Translations under genes and position numbers: made by a program
In this document: positions 40,331 through 51,420 of the stretch, piece by piece
Layout of the letters: each line of letters opens with the position of its first letter
Numbering within the stretch: the first letter of the stretch is position 1
The notes under the pieces: generated by a model
The model's database searches: none
The model's input: only the letters and a program-made list of their open reading frames with translations
Told to the model about the DNA's origin: nothing
From: Gonatopus flavifemur
Lineage: Eukaryota; Arthropoda; Insecta; Hymenoptera; Dryinidae
Reading direction: 5' to 3'
Assembly (NCBI GenBank): GCA_018340375.1
Contig: JAFFJZ010000002.1
Span: 11,178,001 to 11,242,000 of the forward strand
Length of the DNA stretch: 64,000 nucleotides

Positions 40331-42197
40331 AAATACAGCGTACTTCCAAGTGGCTCTGAAGATGATATTTAGCACTATTCCGTATTAATTTGCATTAATT
40401 AATGAGTCAAATGATTCTATATTCGATAAGCAGTTAATTGGATTTATAATGAATTACACACGTTCCTATCATTTTTTTACTCGATCTCTCTTGAAGGAAG
40501 ATATAATGAAAATAACATAATTTGAATTCCAAATATTTTGAGTCAAATTGAATACTTGAGTGTGGAATTAAGTTCATTGAAGTTTTTTTTTTCTTTTCAT
40601 CAGATTGATCTATGAGGTTCCATTAACGAATTCTTTGATTTATCATTCGTTAAAAGGGTGTTATGAATCGTTCCAAACAGAGGTCGTATCAACTGGAACA
40701 GATTGTGAAAATTTACTTGATTGAAAGATTAATTGGCGTGAGTGGTTCACGTTCTTGACTTCACGGGTGTAATTTGTGGTTCCTGTCCCAGCGGATGTTT
40801 TACATATCACGAGATTTTGTATGTAGCTAGCACCTTGGATAAATTGGATGTCATGTGAATGTGAATTTGAGACCCGAATGGAAAAAAATTGACTGTTCCA
40901 TGGAACAGTGCAATCTAATTTATCTGTGTACCCTTCGCCGAAACAGACAATTTTTCGCTAGCTCGGCAAATAATTTCTTCCCTCAGATAATTATTAAATA
41001 CTTTGACTAATCAATCAATAGTACCTGAAAATAATTTGCGAAGGCAGCTAAATTTTGTATATTTCATATATTGGATGTTAAAAATATACTGACTCGTAGT
41101 TAATAAACTAGAAAAATTACTATCTTAACCAATAAAGCCTCAGTCACAGTGAAAATTTCGTTATATCCCCAAAATTTGACTGTCATAGTGAATTTTCTTT
41201 CCCCGTTAAACAAAATGAATGTCGATAGATCTATCAGATTCACTAATTAATTAATTAATCTTCACTGAGAATTTGGGAGATCCTTTTTCTCTATGCATAG
41301 AAAGAACGAATATTCATAATTTTAGTGATTTTCAAATAATTTGAGCAATTTCTCTAAGTTTTTTTCATGAATCTGAAACAGTGAGCTTGATAAAACTACT
41401 TTGCACTCAAGAAAAACGCAAAACTACGAACACTTACCAAAAAATCATAGATTTTATTGAAATTTCAAAAGCTTAAAAATTAAATCCGGATTCTACAAAA
41501 CTAATAATAAATATCAACATGTTATTTTGTAAAAGTTAAATAACATGTCAGTTAAATTCTTAGAAATTTTGTATTTTTGCTAGATTTCAAGTGAAGAATC
41601 ATTTTTTGAAACTCAGTTTTAGATTGTCCAAAAAAACACCAACTAAAACTTCACACATTTTGAAACCAAAAGGTGTCAAATCCTCGAACGAAGGTTTTCT
41701 CTGTCAGTGCCATAACACATTCCGCTACTTTTTGAAGGATTTTTTATTTCGCGTTGTACACTGGACGAATATTCTTTCATCACGCTTTCAAAGTATTGTA
41801 ATAATGCAGATTGCAGGAAAACATTTTTCATGTTCTCGAATCGAATCAGATGGACCTGACCACTATGTGACCATAACTGAAGCGCAGTACAAATGCAAAA
41901 TATTAATAAAAGACAGTATCTGATCCATCCATGGGAAGTTGGTTTCTAACAGCTTCCCTTGGCGTAGGAGATTCTGAATTTAAATTGTTCAAATGAATTC
42001 TTAACGTAGAAAAAGGATCTATTTCTTCTTGTTTTCTATGTTCCAGGTTTATGTATGTTTCAATTTTTACTAATAATAAATTATTGAATATACTGTAAAT
42101 TGTTTCGATTGAGACTACTTTAACTATAGAATGAATCAGAAAAGTATCTCCACGCGAGAATTTTTAGACAATTGTATAAAAACCCCAATAAAAATAA
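40331..42197. other. AT-rich interval, few features
   Basis: Homeodomain-type TAATTAATTAATTAAT at 41244-41259 is the clearest string. Words near 40885-40985 (CTGTTCCATGGAACAGTG, CGCTAGCTCGGC) and 41150-41215 look like transposon fragments. The 110-codon frame at 41591-41923 contains CQCHNTF but no recognisable domain, and its codons follow local AT bias. Confidence 0.4.
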
Positions 42198-42285
42198 ATC
42201 TCCGCATTTTTCTGATCACCCAAAATCTGACAGAAATGGAGAGATTTCTGTCAGATTTCGGACGTTTTCAGAGAAATGCAGAGAT
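42198..42285. mobile_element. Hairpin with ATCTCYGCATTT arms
   Basis: ATCTCCGCATTTTTCTGATC, then CAAAATCTGACAGAAAT, pairs with ATTTCTGTCAGATTTCGG, then TTTCAGAGAAATGCAGAGAT. Arms are ~44 bases with almost no loop. A second, diverged copy lies at 35433-35532. Confidence 0.75.
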
Positions 42286-42384
42286 CGTTTTCATTAAAGA
42301 ATTGTATGCTTTCATAGAATTTATAGAGAATTAATACATAATTTTTGTAAGTTTTATGTATATTTAGTTCGAGAATCTGTTGTT

Positions 42385-42560
42385 CCTTCCAAGTACAAAA
42401 AATGTCCACAATTATATATGATTTTCGCCTGATTATATATAACTTATATAAAAATTGTATTTAATTATGTATGAATCTTGTATATTTTTTATATACTTTA
42501 TACATAAATAATACAAAATTATGTATGAATTGTATACAATTTTAAGGAAGTGTTCCCTTG
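42385..42560. repeat. TATATA/GTATAC-word segment
   Basis: AATTATATATGATTTT, GATTATATATAACTTATA, TTGTATATTTTTTATATAC, TTATGTATGAATC and TTATGTATGAATTGTATAC recur within 150 bases, between CTTCCAAG and CTTGGGAAG. It may be an AT-rich word-filled MITE. Confidence 0.4.
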
Positions 42561-43769
42561 GGAAGATATTTCATCTCTCAATAGCATTTATCACGTACAA
42601 TCCGATTACTGAGATCAAATATCAGATCCATACTCAATTACTGAATAAAATTTTGATATAAAAAGTATAAAAATATACCAACGTCACATCGAATCATATT
42701 CGTCAGTGTTTCACTTATAAAAAATTGTAAAGCATGTTTAAATCAAATGTTGATGGATAAGGTCGTAGCTAAATTCAAGCAGTGAAATTCCAGCTTTTCA
42801 GAATTGGAAAGTAGGATTTTTCCTTGTTATTTAACAAGGGAAATATCATCGTGGGGAACCAACTTTTGTAAAAATTACTTCAAATATTCTCTAAGCCTCA
42901 CAAGTCTTCTCATAACCAAGAGAATTCCTACAGTGATTTCTACTGAGAAATCATTCAGCGCATGTATTGCAGATTAAAGGTCATTAATTGAAATAATAAG
43001 ACATGAAACACTCAACGCGTTCATCTTAAAATCTTGATTGATTTACTTGAAATTTTCCTGGTCCCTTTCGAATTAAATTATGTGAGAATGCACGAAGTAG
43101 TAGAGTGAATTCTCTCTTCATTTTCACAATTTTCCTTAGTTTTTCAATTGAAACTAAAACTTCCTCTCCAATTCGCGCCATTTTTGCGAACAGAATGAGT
43201 TTTTAACTTCATTGCGTGCTTCTTCGACTATTCTTATATGGAAAAGAAAAAAACAAGAAATTATTTGTAATTTCAAATTTGAATTTCCCAAGAATGTTAT
43301 CTTTAAGAGAATGTTTCATTCACTGATCTATAATGTTATCATGAATTGAAAAATATATATTTATACTTTTCAAAGCATCTACAAGAAAACTTCTTTAACC
43401 AAATTTTTGTATTACATTGTCAACCCTCAATATAAGAACATTCTTTTTGGAAATTTAGAAAATGTACATGTAATTTCTGAAAGCAATTTTTTTTTCAATT
43501 CTCACAGGAGTTTTGTTGAATTTAAAGAAACTTAACTGAATTTTCAGAACACGTGCCAACGGAGACTAAAAAATCATCTCAAGATTCAGAAGATTTGAAA
43601 GATTGCGGTCACATTTTTTGAATTTTTTTTCACAGTATTCTTACAAAACCTATAGGAAAAGTTGTTTGTCTCTTGCGGTAACATCACCCATCAAGATTAA
43701 CCTTCTTAAATGATGGCTAAGAATCAACTCCTCCTAGTAGCTCCTTCATATATTCCATACGTCGATGGC
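42561..43769. other. AT-rich interval, nothing recognised
   Basis: No repeat or gene supported. Confidence 0.5.
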
Positions 43770-43880
43770 CAAAAATATGGCTGAAACAGTTAAATGTTAG
43801 CCACTATAGCCAAAAATTTTGTTTCCACAGCTGAAAAAATATACCTATCATACCTAATATATAGCTAATGTGATGTTACA
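43770..43880. repeat. AGCTG/GCCA-word element fragment
   Basis: GATGGCCAAAAATATGGCTG, AAATGTTAGCCACTATAGCC, ACAGCTGAAA and ATAGCTAAT words resemble the 30189 type. Termini are not visible. Confidence 0.4.
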
Positions 43881-44872
43881 ACCCAACAAACTTTTTAACT
43901 TTTTTAAAATTTGAAAATCCACTAAAGGAAATGTTTGTGTGAAAAACTGTCGAATTCTTTGTGCATCCGCGAAGGAATTTTTCACAGTGAACAGATGTTC
44001 GAAACACCTCTGGTTTCCAGAGTCACAATTACAACTACAAAAAAAAACGCAAAACATGGATAAGAAGTAATTTTATCAATTTTCAAGCATCGTTTTCATC
44101 GCTTATTCAGATAGATAAAACCAATAAAAGATTCCTCAAGCAACATAATAAGAATGCAGTCCTCGAATCTTTCCTCATTTCTTGCCAAGCAGATATTTCA
44201 AAAACTCTCGAGATATATTTTCATTAGTAAGAAAATAATTTCCATCCATAAACATTTTTTATTTCCTTTCTAAGAAAAATTCAAGGTATTTGCATGATTT
44301 CCATTGAAATTTTATACTGGTTTTCTTCCATTTCATCTCCTTTCAATATCAACAGCCGAATGGCTATTCGTATTAGCAATTATTTCTGCAACATCATGAA
44401 ATGCTTATACCGACTTTTATATCTCTGCTGTCCAACAAATACACCTCTGGTATATAAGCGGTCAAATAGCCACGACGAGTGGGATCCACCCGTATAATTC
44501 GATTTCACGGTCGTCGATTATACTTTGCGATCAGTTAATTGATTGAAATCAAAAAGGTTGTTCTTAAAAGTTGTCTCGTGTTATATACGAGCATGAACAA
44601 ATTTGCCATAACTGGAAGAGGATATATATAAACGTTAAATAAGGAGACCCATTGTTGATTAACAAACTAATTAGGTATTAATATTTTGCGACGGTCCTCT
44701 CCGAGTTTTAATGAACCCTCTTCTTTACTTTACATTTCTCAACTGAGATTATACTTCCGAATAATAGATTTTATGTTCGAGTGATTTGATCATCAAGATA
44801 AAAATTTAATTTCATTCGAAATGGGGAATTCGAATTTACACAACGTATAGAACAGATGTATTTATGAATTCG
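43881..44872. other. AT-rich interval, nothing recognised
   Basis: No repeat or gene supported. Confidence 0.5.
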
Positions 44873-44874
44873 TA

Positions 44875-45148
44875 CACTGAGAACTCAATTTCTTAGATTG
44901 AAAGAAAATTTTCTTCGCCCTCATTCTAATAAATCTGTTTTTTCAATGGGAAAACTTTTTATCAGATTGAAACAAAGGATTTTTCAATTGAAAAAGGAAT
45001 AAAATCTTTCTTGAATTCGAAGAATTTGATTTTAATACAATGAAAAATTTTCTCATTGAAAATGAATCATTTTTCCCATTGAAAATAAGATTTATCAGAA
45101 TGAGGGCAAAGAAATTTTCTTTCAGTTTGAGAAATTGGATTCTCAGTG
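44875..45148. mobile_element. TA-flanked MITE, ~85-base TIRs
   Basis: The arms from CACTGAGAACTCAATTTCTT inward (GAAAGAAAATTTTCTT, GCCCTCATTCTAATAAATCT, TTTTTTCAATGGGAAAA) reappear inverted on the right, ending TTCTCAGTG. TA flanks both ends (44873-44874 and 45149-45150). The interior is an array of TTTTTCAATTG / CAATGAAAAATT words. A Tc1/mariner-like target preference is inferred from the TA. The 118-codon frame at 45040 begins inside it and is not a gene. Confidence 0.88.
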
Positions 45149-47233
45149 TAAAAAATCCAACCTTTCACCACTTTCAAGAAATTTCATTTCTACGGAAAGA
45201 AATAATAATCTTTGCACTTAATATCCAATCAAACTCAAACTTGTTGCAGAAATCATTTCAAAATGTTATAATTTTGTATTCTTCCGAATATGATTCCATT
45301 GTACAAATCCATCGATCTCCAGTTCTCAAATACAAATCATTACAACAGCTATATTTTGAATCGCGTATCATACTGAAGAAAGTGTACAGTTCGTGATATA
45401 CAGTTAGATGTCATAATGGTATAAATATCAGCACTTGTGATATAAGCAATGAAGTAATTGCATTGAGAATGAAATTTAGCATCAGAGGGTTAGAATTATC
45501 ACTACTCTCTAGGTGTCTTTACATAAGGTATGTACATAAATCACTAATGTTGATGATATTCCTATCATTATAATGCACCATTTCATCAAAAAACCTTCAA
45601 TTACATGGCAGGTTAGTTAAACGGTTTGATACAAACCGGTTATGTCTCTACCTTGAGAAAAAAAAAAACTCATCACATAATTTTCCGAAGTAATCGCTGT
45701 TTAATGAAGTCCAAATTGAATGTACATTCAAATGAACAAGCGCAAATTACGGATACGTAACACTTTCCTTTCTTCTCAAGATTTATTAATCGAGAGTGTA
45801 ATACTTTGTTCGATACTTCGATCAGCTAGCGATGCGATCTTTCGTATTTCATATCGTCAAGTGTTCCGGAGACAATGATTTTGTCCGGTAATTGTCCTCG
45901 AATTTCGGTCACTGCGGTTCGACGACGTAAGTGAAAATGCTCTTCATCGCATGAGTGAACAATCGTAAGCAAAGAGTGGATTCCGAAAAAACATCAAGCG
46001 TTTTTTCAGTATTTACAGCTCCAAAGTTATTTGCTGTTGTCGCATTCATTTTGATATACATTTCCTCCGAGGGTGAATAAATTGTCATCATTTTTATTGC
46101 AATTTCGTGCGAATTGTCTGGCGAAAGAAGTTCATTTTCGAATTATTCATTGTTTCTTATTTCTATTCTTTTTTTTCATATAATCATTGCGATGTTTTTA
46201 TATTCAAGAGATGTTGAGATAATAATAATAATTTTGAAAAATTCACGGTAAAATTCACATTTTACTAACATTAAAACAGAAATTGAATAAATCTCAGCTA
46301 GTTTTGTAATGTATTTTCTAGCTATTGCTGAGGCAGACAGTTTTTCCCTAAACTAAAAATAATTGAATCGAAGAAATTAGAAAATCAAAGCATAAATTCA
46401 CAAATTCTCCTGTTTTTTGAGTGGAATGGAGCTATGATGATTTTCAAAATACCAGACTCAGAATAATGCGAAGAATTTCCTGCATCTTGAATTTCTTTTG
46501 AAATGTAGGTGTGTGTGAGTAAACTGTGAAGATGATTAACGGCCTCCCTATACCCTGACTTTTCGAAACGTTATTTTCCTCAAGCATCACGTTACGACGA
46601 CAGCTCAAACAAACAGAACGTCAACGTTTCTTACTCATTTAAACAACCGCCAGCAGAGAGATTGGCTTTTAGTGTATTTATTAACGTGGAAACATTTTGA
46701 AATGACAAAAATGTAATTATAATCCTCTGACAGAAATTTCTTTTCAGAGAGTTTATTTAGAATTATACAATCGTGATATTTATGTGATCATCTTATGGAT
46801 GACATCATTGATGATTCAGGTTTCGGAAATAATTGATAAACTGTTATCAAAGGCGTTTGAAATGCGATTGAATATTTGGGAATATGGAACTTCTATCAAA
46901 ATGTGAGAAATTTATAGTTTTTATGGAGTTTAATGGAATACTCACTCAAAATTAACATATTTCGTATATTTCTTGTAACATATTGATTTCTCAAAACCTT
47001 TCCTGGAAATCTTCTATTGAATCCTGATATGAGCGAAATTTGGCTGATGGATTTCCAATATCACTCAATTAGATCGAAACTACTTTGACTGAGTCTAGCA
47101 AATTTCTATTTGGAATCAAGTGTTCTAATTTTCAGAAAAATTAATCTCTCAAAATATGATAACAAAAATTTTTATTGAAAAAATCAATATTTCATTCATT
47201 GAAAGATTATAGTAATGTGATAATATGTAATAA
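45149..47233. other. AT-rich interval, few features
   Basis: A perfect Grainyhead-type core AACCGGTT (45634-45641) lies 7 bases from an AACGGTTTG half. CACGGTAAAATTCAC (46245-46259) and the CTCAGCTAG/CTAGCTATTGCTGAG words (46293-46334) may be a small AGCT-word element. No gene was recognised. Confidence 0.4.
45634..45641. promoter_or_regulatory. Grainyhead-like site AACCGGTT
   Basis: This matches the palindromic core bound by Grainyhead/LSF-type factors. It lies within AACGGTTTGATACAAACCGGTT, itself an inverted repeat. It could be chance. Confidence 0.25.
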
Positions 47234-47581
47234 CACGGAGAGAAAGAATTTGCTGACACGGCAAATCGAGGAATTATATATAGAATAGCAAAATTTTTTG
47301 CTGACGTAGCTAAAAATTTGCTATAACAGCAATCGTGTTAGCTACGACAGCGATTTTTTAGCTGTGGCAGCGAAAAATGTTTGCTCTGCCAGCAAATTTT
47401 CAGTATTATATACAGAATAGCAAACAAATTTTGTTGCCACAGCTAAAAATTCGCTGTCGCAGCTAACAAGATTGCTGGAACAGCAAATAGTTTGCTGTCA
47501 CAGCAAAAAATTTGCTGCTCCGGCAAAAGGAACTCAGCAAAATTAGATCTCGCTGCCACAGCAAATTCCTTTTTCTCCGTG
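47234..47581. mobile_element. MITE with CACGGAGAGAAAG termini, GCTG/CAGC words
   Basis: The left end CACGGAGAGAAAGAATTTGC is inverted at the right end as GCAAATTCCTTTTTCTCCGTG, of which the last 13 bases are the terminal repeat. The interior is about 14 units of TTTGCTGNNNCAGCAAA-type words (for example TTAGCTGTGGCAGCGAAAA, TTTGCTGTCACAGCAAAA). It lies only 32 bases from the MITE at 47614. Confidence 0.85.
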
Positions 47582-47613
47582 AATATATCATACTTTATCA
47601 TGATAACATTTTC

Positions 47614-47838
47614 ATGTTCTTGAAGTTTAAATCGTTTATAGAAACGAAACGAAAAGTCAAACTCACAAAATCTGATGAATCATTGTTATTTGTCCTCTGG
47701 AATGAATTATTTGTAATTTTTTGCAACTGAAAATATCGACCAAAGAATTTACCGCAAGATTTTGGGTCCTTAACAGCTGAATATTTCGGTGTTTGATTAC
47801 TAATTCGTTTCGATAAACGATTCAAACTTCAGCAACAT
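47614..47838 (+). mobile_element. ATGTT-CTGAAG-TIR MITE, copy 3 (intact)
   Basis: ATGTTCTTGAAGTTTAAATC and its inverse GATTCAAACTTCAGCAACAT form ~34-base TIRs that extend through CGTTTATAGAAACGAA. ACATTTTC precedes and ACATTTTT follows, a 7-of-8 match that could be an 8-base hAT-type duplication. This uninterrupted copy is the reference that shows how copy 2 was split. The frame 47512-47730 runs across two elements and is not a gene. Confidence 0.8.
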
Positions 47839-48482
47839 ACATTTTTGATATAATATTAATAATATTTTATGCATTGTCATTATTATTATCAATATATATT
47901 GATATAATGGTGATATATTCTATCAATTCAAATATATCATTATTATTACTTTTTCAAGTCATATCTCATTAACGGTTTATATCCAGTTGAGAGGCGCAAG
48001 AAAAGCGATTTTTCAAGACTTTTTCCTGAGAAGACAGTTAAATTGATTAATGTAAAAATTTGTATACATATTGACATAACTTTTAACTGTATTTAAACAT
48101 TTTTTATTTGAGAAAATGATAATTTTAAGAGCTGTTATAGCTGATCTCCAGGAGCTGCTCTGAAAATAAGCGCTTTGCGGTGACCACGATACCTCGGGAC
48201 TGAATCTTTTAAAATGAAAAAACCAAACGGATTCTGTTGGAGCGATGTATAATGTAGTAATTAATCGAAAGAATAAGCAAAATAACATTTTTTGACAAAA
48301 TGGCGGCTTCTAAAAAGAATAAATCGATTTTTCACCACAAATTTGGCCTCCAATTGTTTATAAAAAAAAAAATATTCATCGGTCAGAAGAAACCTTCGTT
48401 TAAGTACTGAAAAATATAGTCAACAAGCTTGTGTTGGAATTTGAGACTGATCGGTCCAGCTGTTTTCGAGAAATCTCGGTCA
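47839..48482. other. AT-rich interval adjoining a foldback
   Basis: CAAAATGGCGGC at 48296-48307 and the following 180 bases resemble the loop-side motif of the other foldbacks and may belong to the element at 48483. Nothing else was recognised. Confidence 0.4.
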
Positions 48483-49250
48483 TATCTATAAACAAAAATT
48501 CATGCCTTTAAATTTTAGCTCTTAATTTGAATATTAACCCCCCCCCCCCCTGATAGCCAAAGTTTCAAATGGAAATAACATGGGAAAAGTTCTGTTGATA
48601 CTTTGAAATTTTTTTTCATCATGAAATAATAAACAGATCATGTCGACCAATAACAATTCTTATAGCAAATAAGATATATTGCAGCAATATGTATCACAAT
48701 TGGTTAGGGATCATCGTCAAATGTTTCCTAATGCGCTGAAAAAAACGAATGTAACAAATTTGTGAAAGTATCTATGAATAAAGAAAAAATAATAATATTG
48801 GTACTTTTTTTGATTCATTGTAATTTGAGTAATCACTTTTTCCAATTAAATATTACTTTTCTTTCAGAACATACGTCAAGGTCAGAAAAGTCGTCTAAAA
48901 TATGAATATTAACCCTTTTCTCATTTTTGAATTATTAAATGACGATAAAAATGGAAAAAACCATAAAATTGACTAGAACTTTGATTTTGACCTCGAATAA
49001 CTTTTTGAAACAGTCATGATAGCGAAAAGTCATTACAGACCTTCTTTGTAGAGCGTTAAATTCGCTATAAGAATTGTTATTGGTCGACACAATCTGTTTA
49101 TTATTTCATGATGAAAAAAAATTTCAAAGTATTAACAGAACTTTTCCCGTGTTATTTCTATTTGAAACTTTGACTATCGGGGCAGGGGGAGGGCCGGGTT
49201 AATATTAAGATTGAGGGCTAAAATTTGGCATGAATTTTTCCTTATAGATT
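48483..49250. mobile_element. Foldback element with ~188-base arms
   Basis: 48483-48669 and 49062-49250 are inverted copies, close to 88 percent by eye. Paired strings are AAAATTCATGCC, GAAATAACAYGGGAAAAGTT, CTGTTRATACTTTGAAATTT, TTTTTCATCATGAAATAATA and GTCGACCAATAACAATTCTT. The loop is ~392 bases and AT-rich. Beyond the right arm the sequence ends with AGCCACCCTAGTATG, for which no left partner was seen, so the outer boundary is unresolved. No transposase was recognised. Confidence 0.8.
48538..48550. repeat. (C)n homopolymer
   Basis: Thirteen C residues in the left foldback arm. The corresponding right-arm position is an interrupted G/C tract (GGGGCAGGGGGAGGGCCGGG), so the run is a recent expansion or a sequencing-sensitive site. 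Confidence 0.85.
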
Positions 49251-50645
49251 TGGAACCGATTTAGGACTATCGTGGAAAAAAATTTCGAACATCACCTAAA
49301 TAAGAGCCACCCTAGTATGTGCATTACGAAAATGGAATGAGAACATCTATTTTTTCAGAATTTGACCTGTATATAACCCCTTAATTATTATAATGTAAGA
49401 TTATTTCATATTTCATATTATTTTTCATGATTTCGTAGATTTTATTATTATTCATTCTTATTCTTCTTAATTTTAATTCTGAAAACTCATCTAGTAATCA
49501 CTATTATTTTCAAAATCTAAATATTTCTTTCATTCTTCCACCATCCAATCAACATATCATCAATCATTATATCAATTTTATTGAGTTTTTTATTTTATAA
49601 TATTATCATTCATTTAAATTGTATTCTTGAAATTTCATCTCGTAATGAAAATATCACAACATTCCTATTTGACTACGCAAAAAAATTTAATCACACGATA
49701 TCTCATCATTTTTGACACCTAAAGATATTCCTTGTACCAACAATTCACAGCGCTCACTTGGCAAATAAATTGAAATTTCGACAACTTTGACTCCCATGCG
49801 AAAGCGTACATAAATACAAAGCAATTTCCTCGCTATGAATGTCGAAATACATTGTATATCCAAATAGCAAGAATATTGCATGAATGTCGATTGGATTGTA
49901 ATCGATTATTCAAATATCGTTCCAAAATTGAACCGATGTTTCAATCCAAAATACAAGCTATACGAGAATATCAACATGAAACAACTTTCATTCTCAAGCT
50001 CGCAACTCGATTAATTCAATATACACACTATTCTTACACATATACATAATTCGAATTCCCAATAATCATACGAGTTACACAGACGATTCGAACAATCATC
50101 ATTTCGAAAAATTCTTTTCTCCCCATCCAATATCCCGCAGATTATCGAAATCGATTCATCACCGATTAAATAAATCAGAAATCTGATAGAAATATTTTCT
50201 TATCCTTCATCTTGGAATATATTTATCCTCTTGATTGATTCCCATCATGATCCCCACGTGTGTTATTTATCTGACGTAAAAGAGTTCGATGGTCTCCTTT
50301 GGTCTGGTACACGTAAAGGGAATATCGCGAGAATTCGTTTGCGTTAGATCAAGCACCATTAAATCGTCAAGTCAGCGTAGCGAGGTCATCGAGCTAGGTA
50401 GCATTCTTCTCAATATTACTATTACGCCACAACCCGCCACTTATATTTGTTTACCTTGAATATTATGTTCCTTTATCCTCCATTTTCAACAATACACGCC
50501 AAGCAAAAATCCATGTTAGTTCAGTAAAACCGCTGATCACTGCTGTCTTGATGATAAATGGAATGAAAAACAACAATTTTGTCTATTCACTCCACTCAGA
50601 AACTTACTATGTATATCCAGATTTCTGAATGCTCGAGATTCAGAG
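49251..50645. other. AT-rich interval, nothing recognised
   Basis: No repeats or coding frames supported. Confidence 0.5.
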
Positions 50646-51420
50646 ATTGAATAACCCTTTATTCATGAGATGGAAAAATACGAGTACAGAGGAGATGTAC
50701 GCAATAACGGAAAACATATTGTACGAGATAATCTTCTGTAATTATAAGATTTCGCATTGTCCAAGTGTACACGTATGAAATCGAAGGAAATAAAAAATCT
50801 TCGGGAGGAGAAAGAAGAACATGGAGAGGAGAGAACAAGAAAAAGAAGGCGGAGAAAAAATCGTAAGATACTAAGAGAGTGCACACGTTCAACGTAAGCA
50901 AAGGAATCGAATAATTTCCTTCATTCTGCGACGTGTTCCAAATGTGGAATTCCATCACGAGGGCGTGGCGGTAAGAACGTTGTGGCGCTGAGACATCGTT
51001 GTGATTCCGAAATGACGAATCATAATGTATAATGCCCGTGTACTTTTTTCTTTGCTGTGATTCTGATCCCCACGTACGTGTTTGTAGGTATTGGTATATG
51101 TAGGTGCACCTGTCCGTGAAAGCACGTTTGTTGGTAAGCGATATATACCCATACGGTCCACCTCTCGTTCCCCTCATCCCTCTCTTTCCTTCGTCCTCCA
51201 CTCACATTCGTTCGTTGATTCCTCTCCTTTTATCAAATAACAGATAGAAAGAAATGAGGAATAAAAAGAAATACTAGTACTCACATACACAGCTTATTCA
51301 AATGAACTCAGGATTGTTCTTTCGAGATGTATCTCTCAAGACGTAACCGGATTCTTAAAATTGAATGAAAGAAGAACAAGAAGAGAGAAGGGCAGAGTAA
51401 CCTCCAACTAAGGGGAAGTT
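50646..51420. other. Higher-complexity island with the longest open frame
   Basis: The minus-strand frame 50659-51201 (180 codons) is the longest in the window and lies in DNA that is less AT-rich and free of TIRs. Its translation has no domain I recognise. It includes a Phe-rich stretch (SAFFFLFSPLHVLLSPPEDF) from a purine tract and an Arg/Gly-rich start. Alternative frames on the same strand are nearly as open, typical of low stop density, not of selection. A non-coding transcript or regulatory island is at least as likely. Confidence 0.25.

Noticed and set aside
41591..41923. 110-codon frame with CQCHNTF, possibly zinc-binding
   Set aside because: There is only one Cys/His cluster and no second ligand pair at a sensible distance, and the codons follow local AT bias.
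45040..45396. 118-codon frame
   Set aside because: The first third lies inside a TA-flanked MITE and the rest in AT-rich DNA, with no motif.
47512..47730. 72-codon frame sharing MFLKFKSFIE-type peptide with the frame at 28288-28509
   Set aside because: The shared peptide comes from the MITE terminal inverted repeat, and the 12047 copy has a stop in the same frame.
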